Assembly: GCA_030280995.1 (NCBI GenBank)
Contig: JASXTE010000015.1
Span: 27,832,001 to 27,896,000, forward strand
Direction of reading: 5' to 3'
DNA length: 64,000 nucleotides
From: Hemileia vastatrix
Lineage: Eukaryota > Basidiomycota > Pucciniomycetes > Pucciniales > Zaghouaniaceae
How positions within the stretch are numbered: position 1 is the first letter of the stretch; each line of letters starts with the position of its first letter. Made by a program: the position numbers and the translations under genes. The notes beneath the pieces were generated by a model. That model saw nothing but the letters and a program-made list of their open reading frames with translations, did no database searches and was not told the origin of the DNA. Below, in pieces: positions 1-10,162 of this stretch.

Positions 1-3000
1 AACCCAGGTAGTAAGGTAACCCAATCATGAGTGAATCTGTCATTGTCTTTATACTCAAGGCCAAAAACACAGTACCTTCTTATCATGTCCTCTAGAGTCT
101 GAATCATTCTTTCAGGTAATCCATAAGTCTGAGGGTGATGGGCAGTAGATAGTTTCAGATCACAACCACAAACATCCATCAGAGACATCAAAAATTCAGG
201 AGTAAATTTAGGGTCTCTGTCAGAGATTATGGATTTACAAAAACCAGCAGTATTGAACATATGAGACCACCATAAGAAAGATAATTCCTTAGTGGAAACA
301 TTCTTGTGAGTAGGGATAAATTTACACATTTTGGTGAATCTGTCCACAATACCCCAACAAGATTTATAACTGTCTTTTCCAGAAATAGGTAATCCTGTTA
401 CAAAATTAATGTTTATTATCTGCCATGGTGAATCAGGAGGTTCAATATGTTTCATTAATCCAGCTCTCTTACTAGTCAATCTTTTTTATTTTTGGCAAGA
501 ATCACAAGATTCAACATATAATTTGGTGTCTTCAGACATATTAACCCACCAAGCAGTGTTTTTAATTCTGATCATTGTTTTTTCAAGATCAAAATGTCCA
601 GCTAATATGTCATCATGACAAATTTTCAAGATGATTTCTTTCATAGAAGGAGTAATAACAATGACATTACTCAACTTTCTTTTATAATATAAATATCCTT
701 CATCAATTGAAAATTTACCTTTATCCAAAGCCTTCTGGTACTTTGTTGGAAGGGGTTTAATTAATGCTTGTATTGAAGCATTCTTTGGATCATTTAATAT
801 GGTTTATAACTTTTTTAAGTTAGTGTCCTTTTAATATGAGTCCAGAATAAGCTGTAATAGCTCTTCCTCCATATCAACCACATATATCTCATGAATATGA
901 ATAATTTTATCCTCAGCATCATAAGCAGGATTAGAGTCATCATTTGTTAAAGGCAACCTTGATAACATATCCTCATTTGAGTGAACAATACCAACCGTAT
1001 TAATAATTGTCATTCTCCCTCTGTATTCCTGAACAGCTAACTGCCATCTGAACATATGTCTGTTAGGTTTTTTCAAATTTAAAAGGGATTTAACCACACT
1101 GAATTCAGTAACAAGTTCAAATTTCTGGTCATCTAGGTAATAATGTAGCTTTTCTAGAGCCCACACTACGGCTAAACATTCAAGCTGAGTGGCACCATAT
1201 TTCAATTGACTATTTCTCAAGGTTCTTGAAATATAACAAATTACTACTTCTGATACTTTATCATTCATCACTTGTTTTTGATGGAGGGCAGCACCAAGAC
1301 CAATAAAACTGTCATCAGTGTACAAAACAAATGGTTGATGAAAGTCAGGTAAAGCAAGAATTGGTGCTGACATCTAACAGTGTTTCATAGTGTCAAACGC
1401 TCTCTGTCTTTCACTATTCCAGACAAAAGCAACCTCCTTTATAGTCAGTTGGGTAAGTGGTAAAGCTATGACTTGGTAATTTTTAATATACTGTCTATAG
1501 TATCCACACATTACCAAAAAAAACTCTGGAGCTCTCTACTTGTGGTAGGAGCCTTCACCTGCTGTATGGCTTCCATTTTGTTTTGGTTAACACATATCTG
1601 TAACCCTGAAACAAAATGACCAAGCACTTTTAAGGAATGATACCAAATTTACATTTCTTCAAAGCAAGTGTCATATTTATTTCATGTATTTTGTGGAACA
1701 CTTTACACAGGTGGTTGAGATGGTCCTCAAATGTTTTTGAGAATATAATGATATCATCAATATAAACCATCAGCCATCCTTCAATTTTCTCCTGATAACC
1801 TTGTGTTATCCATAACCTTTTGAAAAACTGAAGGGGCATTTTTAGGGCCAAATGGCATCCTAATATACTTATATATACCCATATGAGTAGCAATCATCAG
1901 AAAATTCTAAAAATTCTTCTCATCAGGTACCTGGTGATATCCCTTGTTTCCATCCAAGCAGCTTATATATTTAGCACCTTGTAAGGTAGCATGTATAGAG
2001 CTAATTCTAGGTAAAGGGTAGATATCATCAACAGTATAAGTATTTAATGCTCTGTAATCACCACATAACCTCGCTTTATCCTTCTCATAAGAAATTAGGA
2101 CAGGTGAGATAACACAATATTTAGGTGTTTCAACTACCTTTTCAATAATATTAATTTTAAAAAGGTTAGAGATATTATCCTCAATATCTTTTCTCTTTGT
2201 GGGAGAAAAAGGGTAAGGCTTCTTCTTCAAACTAGGTGGTATGTCAGTTAATGGAAAAGATAATGAAAGTTTCATTTCTTCCTTAACTAATCCTAGTTCA
2301 TGTGACCCATGAGCAAAGGCCATAGGAAAAGATTTTATCAATTTAATGATGAAATCTTTATCCTCACCAGAAAGTTGTTCTCCAAAAGAAGCATTGTCAA
2401 TTTCAGACATAAGAGCATGAATTTCCTTTTTAGACCATCCTTTATATTGAATCAAAAAATTACATCTGTTCAATTCTGGTTTTAACAATTTTTTTGGGGA
2501 AGAAATCTTAAATTTTCTCTTCCCATTTATTCCCATTGTGAAGAATTGGTTTAAAGGATCTAATTTTATGCCATATTTGGTTAAAATGTCATTTCCTATA
2601 ATAAACCAACTCCTTAAGTTATCATTTTTTGTGACAACAAAATCACAAATAGCTCTTACAAAACCATGGTTATATTTAAAAAATACTGTGGCTCTGTATT
2701 TACCAATGGGGGACAAAGCAGAGCCATAACCTCTCCAATTTTCAGAAATGATAGGCATCAGTTTTGATTTATAGTCTTGATCCACTGAAGCAAGTGCTTT
2801 TTCAGATACTACACTTCCTCCAGCTCCAGAATCCAGAACAACTTCAATGCTGGTTCCATTGATCAAGACTGGTGCTTTGAGAGGGGAAATAACAATTGAG
2901 CTATCCTCAATGTTCCTTATTATCTCAGCATCCTCAACTTTAGATAAATAATTATTATCAATATCAATAGTATTTAAATAATGAATATCTTCTTCTAGAA

Positions 3001-5360
3001 TCAAGATTTCTTGTTGAGATTCATATGAAATATTGCTGGAACAATCACTTGAAGTATCATACAGTGCTATTGTGTCATCAGCCTGCTCCTTAGTTTGTTC
3101 AACAAGATTTATCCTCTTGTCACAGACATGGCCTTTCTGCCAAGGCTTGTTGCACTTGATGCAAGTGTTTGTTGCATACTTTTTATGTGAAACAAGGGCA
3201 GAAGGTTTACCAAACTTTTCCAGAGGTTTCTTTTGGAAAGTGGAGGATTTCTCCAAAGGGGTCCTAGGAATGGATCTTCTGGAATCATACTTGTTCTTTA
3301 GAAGTATCTCATTACAAGTATTAATGAAGGAAGAAGGTTCTCTGGAGAACTCATTCCTGGCCACTATCAAGTCTCTCAAAGATATTGGTAATTTATAAAG
3401 GATCCTGTCCTTCTATAACTCAAACTCCATATTTCGGTCCATTTCCCTCAAGATTTTTTGAAGTTTCATTAAGAACTCAATAGGTTTATCAGTAGAAGAG
3501 CTATATGTTGTTTTCTCATACTGCCTTTTTTGAGCCATCTTAAACTTGGAGCCATCAAATTGTGCTTTTATAAATTTTTTCCAATCTTCCCATGAGTAGT
3601 CATTTCTATCCAGGAGAACGGAATCATACCACATTAAGGCTACATTGGTAAAAAAAGAAATTAACATAGACACAATTTCCTCATCTGGGAGTTTGTAAGA
3701 ATTTTTTAAGTTATCAATTCTGCAAATGAATTGCTGCCAATCAGAAGAAGAATCACCATCAAATGTTGGGTACTGGTCAAGTTTTGGCCAATTCTTTTGA
3801 TTTGAAGGAGCCTCCTTAGTATTAGCTTGTTTCTGAGTAAAAAGCAGCTGTAGCTTCTTTAATTTTGCAGTAATCTCATTGTTTAATCCTTATGTTGAAG
3901 AATCTTGTGCATCATCAATTTTTGATGGAAGCTCAGTGGTATCAACAGGAATTTCTGAATCTAATTTTACTTTAGATGAACTAGCAACAGGTAAACTTGG
4001 AGAATCCTGTACCATATGTTCCTTCAAAGAAGTTTCAGAATATTTTTGATCATTAAACAATGAATTCAATTTTTTTCAATGGTTGCTAATCTGGATTTCA
4101 CTCTTGGAAGACTAGATAAACTCTCATTGATTATTGCAAAAGATAACTGGGTCTTATTTTGAAAAGATGAATAATGATCACTCAATCTTTTCAGGTTCAT
4201 CTTATCTACCTCTAGCTCCGGGCAACAGGCAGATACAGTATCTTGCAGTTTAGACAAATCATTTTTGATATTTTGTATAAAGCAACTTTCTTTTCTTGGG
4301 TTGCCTTATAATGAAACAAATCATAAGAAACTCTCTGTAACTCACTCCTCAATGCTTGATAACCCTGTTCAGTTAAAAAACTATTATATTTCTGAGTCAA
4401 TTGCATATTTTTCATTAAATGATTTTGTTTAGCAATAATATCCCTTAAATATTCATCATTAATGTTAGCTACATCTGGAGTGTTTCTCAATAAGGGAGCA
4501 GGGTAACTTTCCAGATTCTCATAAAACTCAGGCTCAAGTGTTTCATCAATAATAGCCATATCAGGATTTATCATTGAAGTAGCAATTAAAACTAAAGGAT
4601 TAGATACATTTAAAAATTGAGCAATTTGTCTACTGTTCTCAGTCTCTACTGGTCTCACAGTCTCATCTCCTCTTCCAGAATTACCTGAGGGAACTGAATC
4701 AGTTACAAGAAATGGTACTTGAGACTCAATAGAGAGGCTTACCATGGCTTGGGAAAGACTTAGATGTGGTTTTTCTTTCTCATTCTTCCTCCTTGATAGG
4801 GATGAGGAGTTGTTGGATTGAACTGATTTTCTCTTGAAGGACCTGCCTGAGGTACTTAGTGCTGTTGCTGTTGGGACAGATAGTCTCACTGGGTGTTCAG
4901 CCAATCCCACTGCCACTTTAAGACTTCCACCTTTTCTTGTTGCTGGGGGGCCAGTTGTGGAAGGGCTTTTGGAGGAGGAGGTTTTTTCTTCTCTTGAAGA
5001 AAAGACTCTATGCTTATTACCTTGTCTTCTAAATAGTCTATTCTTAAACTCAGCTTGAGGTTTTCTGTCCTCAAATCCTTGATGTGAGTGGAGAGATTTT
5101 TTACCTGCTGATTTAAGAGCATCTTTTTTATCTTGAAGCCTTTGGGAAGCTCTTCTGGGGGGTATATAGAGGGCTTTTGTTCCTGTGCACTTGTCTCTAC
5201 CAGAATCTCCACTTCCTCCATTTCCACATCCTGATTGGTTCAATGATTTATTAATTTGAGCTAATTTTGTAGTTAAAGGAGAACTCACAGAAGTAGCCTC
5301 ATAATAATCAATCGGATCCAGTTCATCTTCATGTGAAGCAGAAAACCCTTGGTCAGTCAT
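1..5360 (-). pseudogene. E1 gag-pol remnant (Ty3/Gypsy chromovirus)
   Basis: This is a decayed gag-pol polyprotein of an LTR retrotransposon read on the minus strand; it would supply capsid, protease, reverse transcriptase, RNase H and integrase. The start at 5360 matches the starts of elements A and B. Pieces in order are: Gag N-terminus (5360-4212), a short frame-shifted continuation (4257-4066), a capsid-like block (3673-3413), a piece with the zinc knuckle, the DSGA protease motif and the RT N-terminus (3379-1907), RT with YIDD (1893-1630), RNase H (1373-831) and integrase zinc domain (728-486). From 485 leftward the integrase catalytic core continues off the window, so the 3' part and 3' LTR are not seen. 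Several frameshifts and stops rule out function. Family assignment is firm from motifs and from close similarity to A, B and D. Confidence 0.93.
4685..5360 (-). pseudogene. E1 copy of the spliced overlapping ORF inside gag
   Basis: Exon 1 is the first 24 gag codons (5360-5289). A 58-nt intron follows (5288-5231, GTGAGT..CAG), and exon 2 (5230-4743) is read in a different frame from gag. The exon-2 frame carries PPEELPKGFKIKK, NLSTHIKDLRTENLKL and LKWQWDWLNTQ, blocks shared with A, B and D. A TGA immediately after the NTQ block breaks this copy. The frame reaches TGG TAA at 4743, where a second 58-nt intron begins (4742-4685, GTAAGC..CAG). Splicing is inferred from conserved signals, not observed. 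The product's function is unknown; the helix-like segment suggests a coiled coil. Confidence 0.6.
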
Positions 5361-5630
5361 TGTTTTAAATCTAACCTGAAGTGAGGGAAAGAAACAATAA
5401 GATGAATCAGTTTTATTTTTGCTTTTTTAAAAAAAAATAAAAATAAAAATGAGTATAAAATTTTTCATGAAAAAAATTAACTTAAAATAATAATCAATTA
5501 TTTATTAATTCAAAATAATCTTATAACCAGGATTTACAAGAAATCAACTGAAGAAATGATTTTTAATTTAACAAATAAGTTTATGATAATTATCAGGATT
5601 TAAATCAACTGACACCACGCAATATGGGGG

Positions 5631-5652
5631 GCGGACTTGCTAGCAAGTCCGC
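5631..5652. repeat. Perfect 22-bp palindrome at the element end
   Basis: GCGGACTTGC is followed by TA and then its exact reverse complement. The corresponding end at 21207-21224 has a different sequence (GAACTTGC, two bases, GCAAGTTC) but the same palindromic form, so structure rather than sequence appears conserved. Confidence 0.85.
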
Positions 5653-6051
5653 AACCTTGAACCCTAATTCATATCTTTTTGAGCACACATTGAGGAAGTG
5701 ATGAAACCATCATGAAGAAGTATTGAATTTACTTTGAACACACCTTGAAGCTCATGTGAACACAAATGGGGCTACAAGGGCTGGAAAGGCTGGAGAGAGG
5801 GGTGAGGAAGGGTGTATGGGGTAGCGAAAAGGTTGGGAAAGAGTTGGAAGGGAAGATTAAGGGTTCCGAGGCATTTTAAATGAAGAAAAGGGTCTGGGAG
5901 AGGTTGAGAGGGGTGAAATGGGGATCAAAAGAGGATGGCATACAATGGGGCTGGGAGGTTAGCGAAAGGCATGGGAAGGGAAGACAAGCATGTGTTGATA
6001 GAATTGAAAGGGATGGAGATTGGTGCAAACAGAGTGTGAAAATAGGAGGAT

Positions 6052-6083
6052 GAACTCTGTTCTTCGGGCGAAGAACAGAGTTC
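6052..6083. repeat. 32-bp hairpin sequence, 15-bp perfect arms
   Basis: GAACTCTGTTCTTCG, a 2-base spacer (GG) and the exact reverse complement. The same hairpin occurs at 47900-47931 and 48023-48054, and in degenerate form near 17051-17082. Confidence 0.9.
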
Positions 6084-6404
6084 ACTTCCATAAAATATTA
6101 GCTGAAACATAGTTTTCAATTCTGTAAAAACAGTTGTAAGTAATAGAAAAAGTCACTGATTTTTTTTATATGTAATCTGAAATTTTTTAATAAAATTATT
6201 GTATTTAAGAATTGCAATATTGTCAATCAATTTTTATTGATCAAATTAATTTAATAAAGTATTATTTTAATAAGCTGTTTCAAAAAATACTTTGCATTGA
6301 GTAGACTCATGGAATGATTTTTTCTGGCTTCCATTCAGTTATCCTCACACTTTCACTATGTTTTCAATATAGATCCATTGTTATTTGTGTGATACTTCAA
6401 GTGA

Positions 6405-6459
6405 AAGTTCAGTATTACTTCAGTCTGAGTTCCATCTGATTTCCATCTGACTTCATTGC
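6405..6459 (+). repeat. 11-bp subterminal repeat array, copy 1
   Basis: Five consecutive 11-bp units of the type RASTTCANTNT, for example AAGTTCAGTAT, TACTTCAGTCT and GAGTTCCATCT. Related arrays lie near 21140-21215 and 43068-43160. Confidence 0.65.
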
Positions 6460-6842
6460 TCTATCTTTTTAAACTAGGAAGATAAATATATAAAAATAAA
6501 TTTCAATTTACCAGACACCTCCCCCTGTAAAATGAGCAAATTAATGCCACTTACAGAGTGCTGAGTAAAAGGAAATATGTAAAGTATGAAGAGTGCAAAA
6601 TGACCCACAAATAGTAATCAATAATAATTACTACAAAACATATAACTATTAGTTAGTATATAAGCCTAAGTTTTGGAGTGTGGTTCAATTCCTGTTCACA
6701 GCAAAAAATAAGTCACGTGATTTATGATGTTTGTCGTTTTTGTTGTCCACTCATCCTTATAGGTACCTCGATGGCAATGGTCCCACGGTCTCCGGTCCTC
6801 AAGATAACAATGTGCCATCAACGATTCTGAAAGGTTCCCAAC

Positions 6843-7624
6843 TGTCAAGAGATCTTTCTAGTCTAGAAGGCTTTATAGGGAGGTCCAATGGCAGTAACAA
6901 GTGTTTTTAAGGGATTCAAACTCAGGTACGTATTTTCCTATCTTAAAGATTAGTTACTCAATAATAAGAGGTAAAGAGTTGGATTAGAATTACGTTTAAT
7001 GTAAATACTAAGGCAATAATAAATAGTAATAAAGGGTTTGTAAATAGGTGTAATAAAATAAGTAAGTAATGAATGAATCAAAAAACAACCAAAAGAGAGG
7101 CCTTATATAGGCAAAGGAGGGACAAAACACGGAAATGAAATTCTAAAAACAGTATTATGAGAGAGAGAGAAAAGAATATTCCAGAAGGAGTATTTTCAAA
7201 TAATAAGGTTGTTCTAAAAAGAAGGTGTCAAAAAGATGTATTTACAGAATATGTCAGAAATACATAAATTTATTTAATATTTACTGTAGAAGTCAATTCT
7301 AAATAAGAAATTTGAATTATTTGTATATATTTATTTTTATTTGAATATTATAATTTTATTTTAATTTAAAATCTTTTTTTTTAATATAAAACTTTATTTA
7401 TTCTAACCTGTCAATAAACACTGTGTTAGAGAATATAAATAAAAGGGAAATTTTATATTTAATTTTAATTATTCATTTAATTTTACCATTCTGTAATTAG
7501 TTGATTTATTATAGGTAATTTTAATGTAACTAATTTATAATTAAATAATTAAATTAATAAGGCATGGCTTCCTCCAGTAAATTATTAATTATTTTACTGG
7601 GTAAGTCTAGCAGACTGGCTGACA
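6843..7624 (-). mobile_element. E1 5' LTR
   Basis: In the minus orientation the LTR runs from TGTCAGCCAGTCTGC (7624) to CTTGACA (6843), 782 bp. It contains a TATA-like sequence in the conserved context GCCTATATAAGGCCTC (sense; 7104-7109). It is homologous to the A LTRs and lies head to head with the A 5' LTR across 9 bp (7625-7633). The matching 3' LTR is outside the window. Confidence 0.88.
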
Positions 7625-7628
7625 AACC

Positions 7629-7633
7629 CCCTC
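7629..7633. repeat. Element A target-site duplication, left
   Basis: CCCTC directly precedes the 5' LTR and is repeated after the 3' LTR. Confidence 0.92.
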
Positions 7634-8435
7634 TGTCAGCCAGGCTACTAGACTTACCCAGTGAAATAATAAATTATTTACTGGATGAAGCCGCACCTTA
7701 TCATCTTTAATTATTATTTAATTATCATTTAGTTACATTAAAATTAGTTATAAATTAACTAGTTACAGAATGTTAAAATTAAATTAATTAATTAAATAAA
7801 TAAGTAAAATTAAAATTATAATTTTGTCCCTTATATTTTTTCTCTAACACCGTGCTCATTTGACAGGTTGGGAAAAAATAAAACTTTATATTTAAAAAAT
7901 AAACTACAAAGATAAAATGAGATTTAAATATTCAAATAATATTAAATATATAAAAAAAATCAAATTTCTTATTTAGGATTGACATTTACAGTAAATATTA
8001 AAAATATTGATGTATTTCTGACATACTCTGTAAATACATCTTTTTGACGCCTTCTTTTTGGAATAACTTTATTATTTGAAATACTCTTTCTGGAATGTTC
8101 TTTTTCTCTCTCTCTTCCTACTGTTTTTAGAATTTGATTTCCGTGCTTTGTCTCTCATTTGCCTATAAAAGGCCTCTCTTTTTGTTGTCTTTTAATCATT
8201 CTATCTTACCAACTCATTTTATTACAATAACAATAACACTAAAACTTATTTATTATAACTTATATCTTTAGTACTTACAACAAAACGTGATTCTATCCTA
8301 TAACTTATATAAAATATTTAAATCTACCTCTTACTTTGAGAAAAGAAATCATACTTGATTGAGAAATACGTACCTAAATATTGAGAGTCAAATAATACCG
8401 TACCAAAGCTTCTAGACCAAAAGTGACCCTTGACA
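7634..8435 (+). mobile_element. Element A 5' LTR
   Basis: It runs from TGTCAGCCAGGCTAC to CCCTTGACA, 802 bp. A TATA box lies at 8164-8170 in GCCTATAAAAGGCCTC, a context shared with the E1, B and D LTRs, and marks the probable promoter. The 3' LTR is its near-identical partner. Confidence 0.95.
8164..8170 (+). promoter_or_regulatory. Candidate TATA box of element A
   Basis: TATAAAA sits about 270 bp before the LTR end. The surrounding block TTTGCCTATAAAAGGCC is conserved in LTRs whose other sequence differs, which supports it as the core promoter. Confidence 0.65.
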
Positions 8436-8455
8436 ATTGGGGGCCTTTCCGAAAT
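8436..8455 (+). other. Conserved post-LTR block in element A (primer-site position)
   Basis: Immediately after the LTR come ATTGGGGGCC and TTTCC. The CCTTTCC part recurs at the same distance in E1, B, C and D, while the preceding bases vary. A primer-binding site is expected here, but I cannot match it to a tRNA 3' end: the expected TGG is absent in B. Confidence 0.5.
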
Positions 8456-8514
8456 ATTGACGGCACAACGTTACTTGAGGCGTAATCAAGGGGACCATCG
8501 GCGTACAAGCACCT

Positions 8515-8752
8515 GTAAAGGAAGAGTGGAGGCGAGAAAACGACGAACGTCATACGTCACGTGATAAAAGTTTTTGCTGCGAACGGGAATCGAACCGCGC
8601 TCCAAAACTTAAGTTCATATACTGACTAAAGATCGTATATATCGTGGTAATTATTGTGATTACTATTTGTGGGTTACTCTTCACTCTTCATTTGCTACGT
8701 ATTTCCTTTTACTCAGCACTCTGTAAGTGGCATTAATTTGCTCATTTTGCAG
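8515..8752 (+). other. Candidate 238-nt leader intron of element A
   Basis: A GTAAAG donor (GTAAGG in B) follows CACCT, and a TTTGCAG acceptor precedes GGGGAGGTGTCTG. The B leader has the same signals 237 nt apart (41638-41402), while the E1 donor is mutated to ATAAGG. The segment contains the tRNA-like block. Splicing is inferred from conserved signals. Confidence 0.5.
8575..8630 (-). other. Antisense tRNA-like block in the element A leader
   Basis: On the minus strand the sequence has a TTTAGTCAGTAT stretch like a Pol III A box, a perfect B-box core GGTTCGATTCC, and an acceptor-like end CCCGTTCGCAGCA. The 5' side of the T stem does not pair well, so this is not a functional tRNA gene. Counterparts sit at about 41520-41580 (B) and 6660-6715 (E1), with a weak one near 56095-56140 (D). 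Element RNA would be complementary to a tRNA here. Confidence 0.55.
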
Positions 8753-8895
8753 GGGGAGGTGTCTGGTAATTGGAATTTATTTTTATTATTATATTTTTTT
8801 TTATTTTTCCTGGGTGACCATAATAGAGCAATAACTGTTCTTAGTCCCAGAGGTAATAAAATAATTTTATATTAATATTAATTATTATCATTTTT

Positions 8896-9385
8896 CAGTT
8901 GACAATTGTCCTGATTAATTTGAATTTTAATTGTTCCAGTTGACAAACTGTCCTGACAATAATATTTTTATTAAATAAAATAATTATTATAATTTTTCAG
9001 TTGACATTTGCCCTGATTAATTAATTGTTCCAGTTGACAAATTGTCCTGACAATTATATTTTTTTTAAATAAATAATTAACATTTCATTACTTCAGTTGA
9101 CTTTGAGTCCTGGTAATCCAATAAATCTTTTTAAGTAATAAAATTCATATTTAAATTACTTCAGTTGACATTAAGTCCTGGTAGTTAGGTAATCAGTTAA
9201 AATAATTTTATTAATAAAGATTCATATTTTGATTATTTCAGTTGACAATAAATCCTGGTAATAAATTAGTTGATTTAAATCCTGAAAATAAAATTAATAG
9301 AAATTCTAATTTATTTCTACAGTTGATTGCATTATCCTGGTTTTAATTTTTTTTTTTAATTTTATTTAAGTTGATTTTTATCCTA
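8896..9385 (+). repeat. Array of about ten CAGTTGAC-N(4-5)-GTCCTG motifs
   Basis: Copies start at 8896, 8937, 8998, 9031, 9094, 9162, 9239, 9268, 9320 and 9369, with spacing of 29-77 bp. Most are preceded by pyrimidines (TTTTCAG, TTCCAG, CTTCAG). From the fifth copy several are followed by GTAAT or GTAGTT. CAG/CTG and GAC/GTC can pair as a 6-bp stem with a TT bulge. The B leader has about eight copies. The last copies lie just before the TTTCAG acceptor-like site at the gag start. Confidence 0.8.
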
Positions 9386-9492
9386 AAAACATTTTTTTTT
9401 ATTTTTTTTTTATTTTTTCTGTTAAATAAAAATTAAAAATAATGAGTAATTAATTTTTTGTCTCTTTTCCTTCATTTCAGTAGAATCTTAAG

Positions 9493-10162
9493 ATGACTGA
9501 TCAAAGTGGTTTTGCTGCACGTGAAGAAGAACTAGACTTAATTGATTATGATGAGCCTACTTCTGTAAGTTCTCCTTTAACAAGAAGAATTTCTCAAACT
9601 AATAAATCCTTGCCCCAAACAGGATGTGGAAATGGAAGAAGTATAAATCCTAGTGGACAATACTCAGGATCAGAAACCCAGGACAAACCCACCAGAAGAG
9701 CTTCCAAGAGGCTTCAAGATAAAAAAGATGCCGTTGTCCCAGCAGATAAAGAATCTGTCAACCCACATAAAGGAGTTAAAGACAGACAGCTTAAAATTAA
9801 AGGTAAGGGTAGATGCCTTGGAAGAAAGGGAGAAAAGAATAAATACTTCTCTCCAGGAGAAAAGGAAACCTCTTCCTCCCAGGGATCAACAACAATTGGC
9901 TCCCCAATCCCAAGAGATGGTGGAAGTGTCCAAGTGGCAGTGGGACTGGCTCAACACACAGTGGGACTACTTAGCTCAAAATCAGCATCAATTACCTCAG
10001 GTAGGTCCATCAAGGCCCACCCAGGCAAACCCCACTCCTCCCCACCCTTATCAAGGAGGCAAAAGAAGAAGGAAGCCCAATATGGTGATACCCAGCAAAC
10101 CCTGGTACGTCCCTCTATTGATTCTCAAGTGCCTTTTCTTGTGGCTGACTCTGTTCCTTCAG
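9493..10162 (+). pseudogene. Element A copy of the spliced overlapping ORF
   Basis: Exon 1 is 9493-9564. Intron 1 is 9565-9622 (58 nt, GTAAGT, branch-like ACTAATA, ACAG). Exon 2 is 9623-10104 in the frame offset from gag, and intron 2 is 10105-10162 (58 nt, GTACGT..CAG). Exon 2 encodes PPEELPRGFKIKK, NLSTHIKELKT, SKWQWDWLNTQ, HPYQGGKRRRKP and a terminal PSKPW. A TAA at 9644 breaks it near the start; B and E1 have a sense codon there. The donor of intron 2 is weakened to GTACGT. Function is unknown. Confidence 0.65.

Larger units (their letters stand above)
5613..6462 (+). mobile_element. Non-autonomous DNA element, copy 1, inserted in the E1 leader
   Basis: The boundaries come from alignment to the uninterrupted leaders of A and B. 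The left end begins CACCACGCAATATGG and is followed at once by a perfect 22-bp palindrome. The interior is purine-rich (5760-6000) and holds a 32-bp hairpin sequence (6052-6083). The right end carries 11-bp repeats (6405-6459). The left end is the inverse of the end at 21207-21245, so the family probably has inverted terminal repeats; copy 1 seems to have lost its right one. There is no convincing coding sequence. The superfamily is not determined. Confidence 0.6.
5361..6842 (-). other. E1 leader (5' untranslated region), interrupted
   Basis: This lies between the E1 5' LTR and the gag start. It holds the antisense tRNA-like block (about 6660-6715) and the conserved intron-end sequence CAGGGGGAGGTGTCTGG in sense (about 6517-6535). 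Only a few copies of the CAGTTGA..CCTG motif remain near gag (5536-5610). The middle of the leader, present in A and B, is replaced by a non-autonomous DNA element at about 5613-6462. Confidence 0.75.

Noticed and set aside
5876..6119. Two minus-strand ORFs of about 65-71 codons
   Set aside because: Ser/Pro/Phe-rich translation of the purine-rich interior of a non-coding repeat.
8575..8630. Functional tRNA gene on the minus strand
   Set aside because: The T stem and acceptor stem do not pair and the 5' half is degenerate; kept only as a tRNA-like block.
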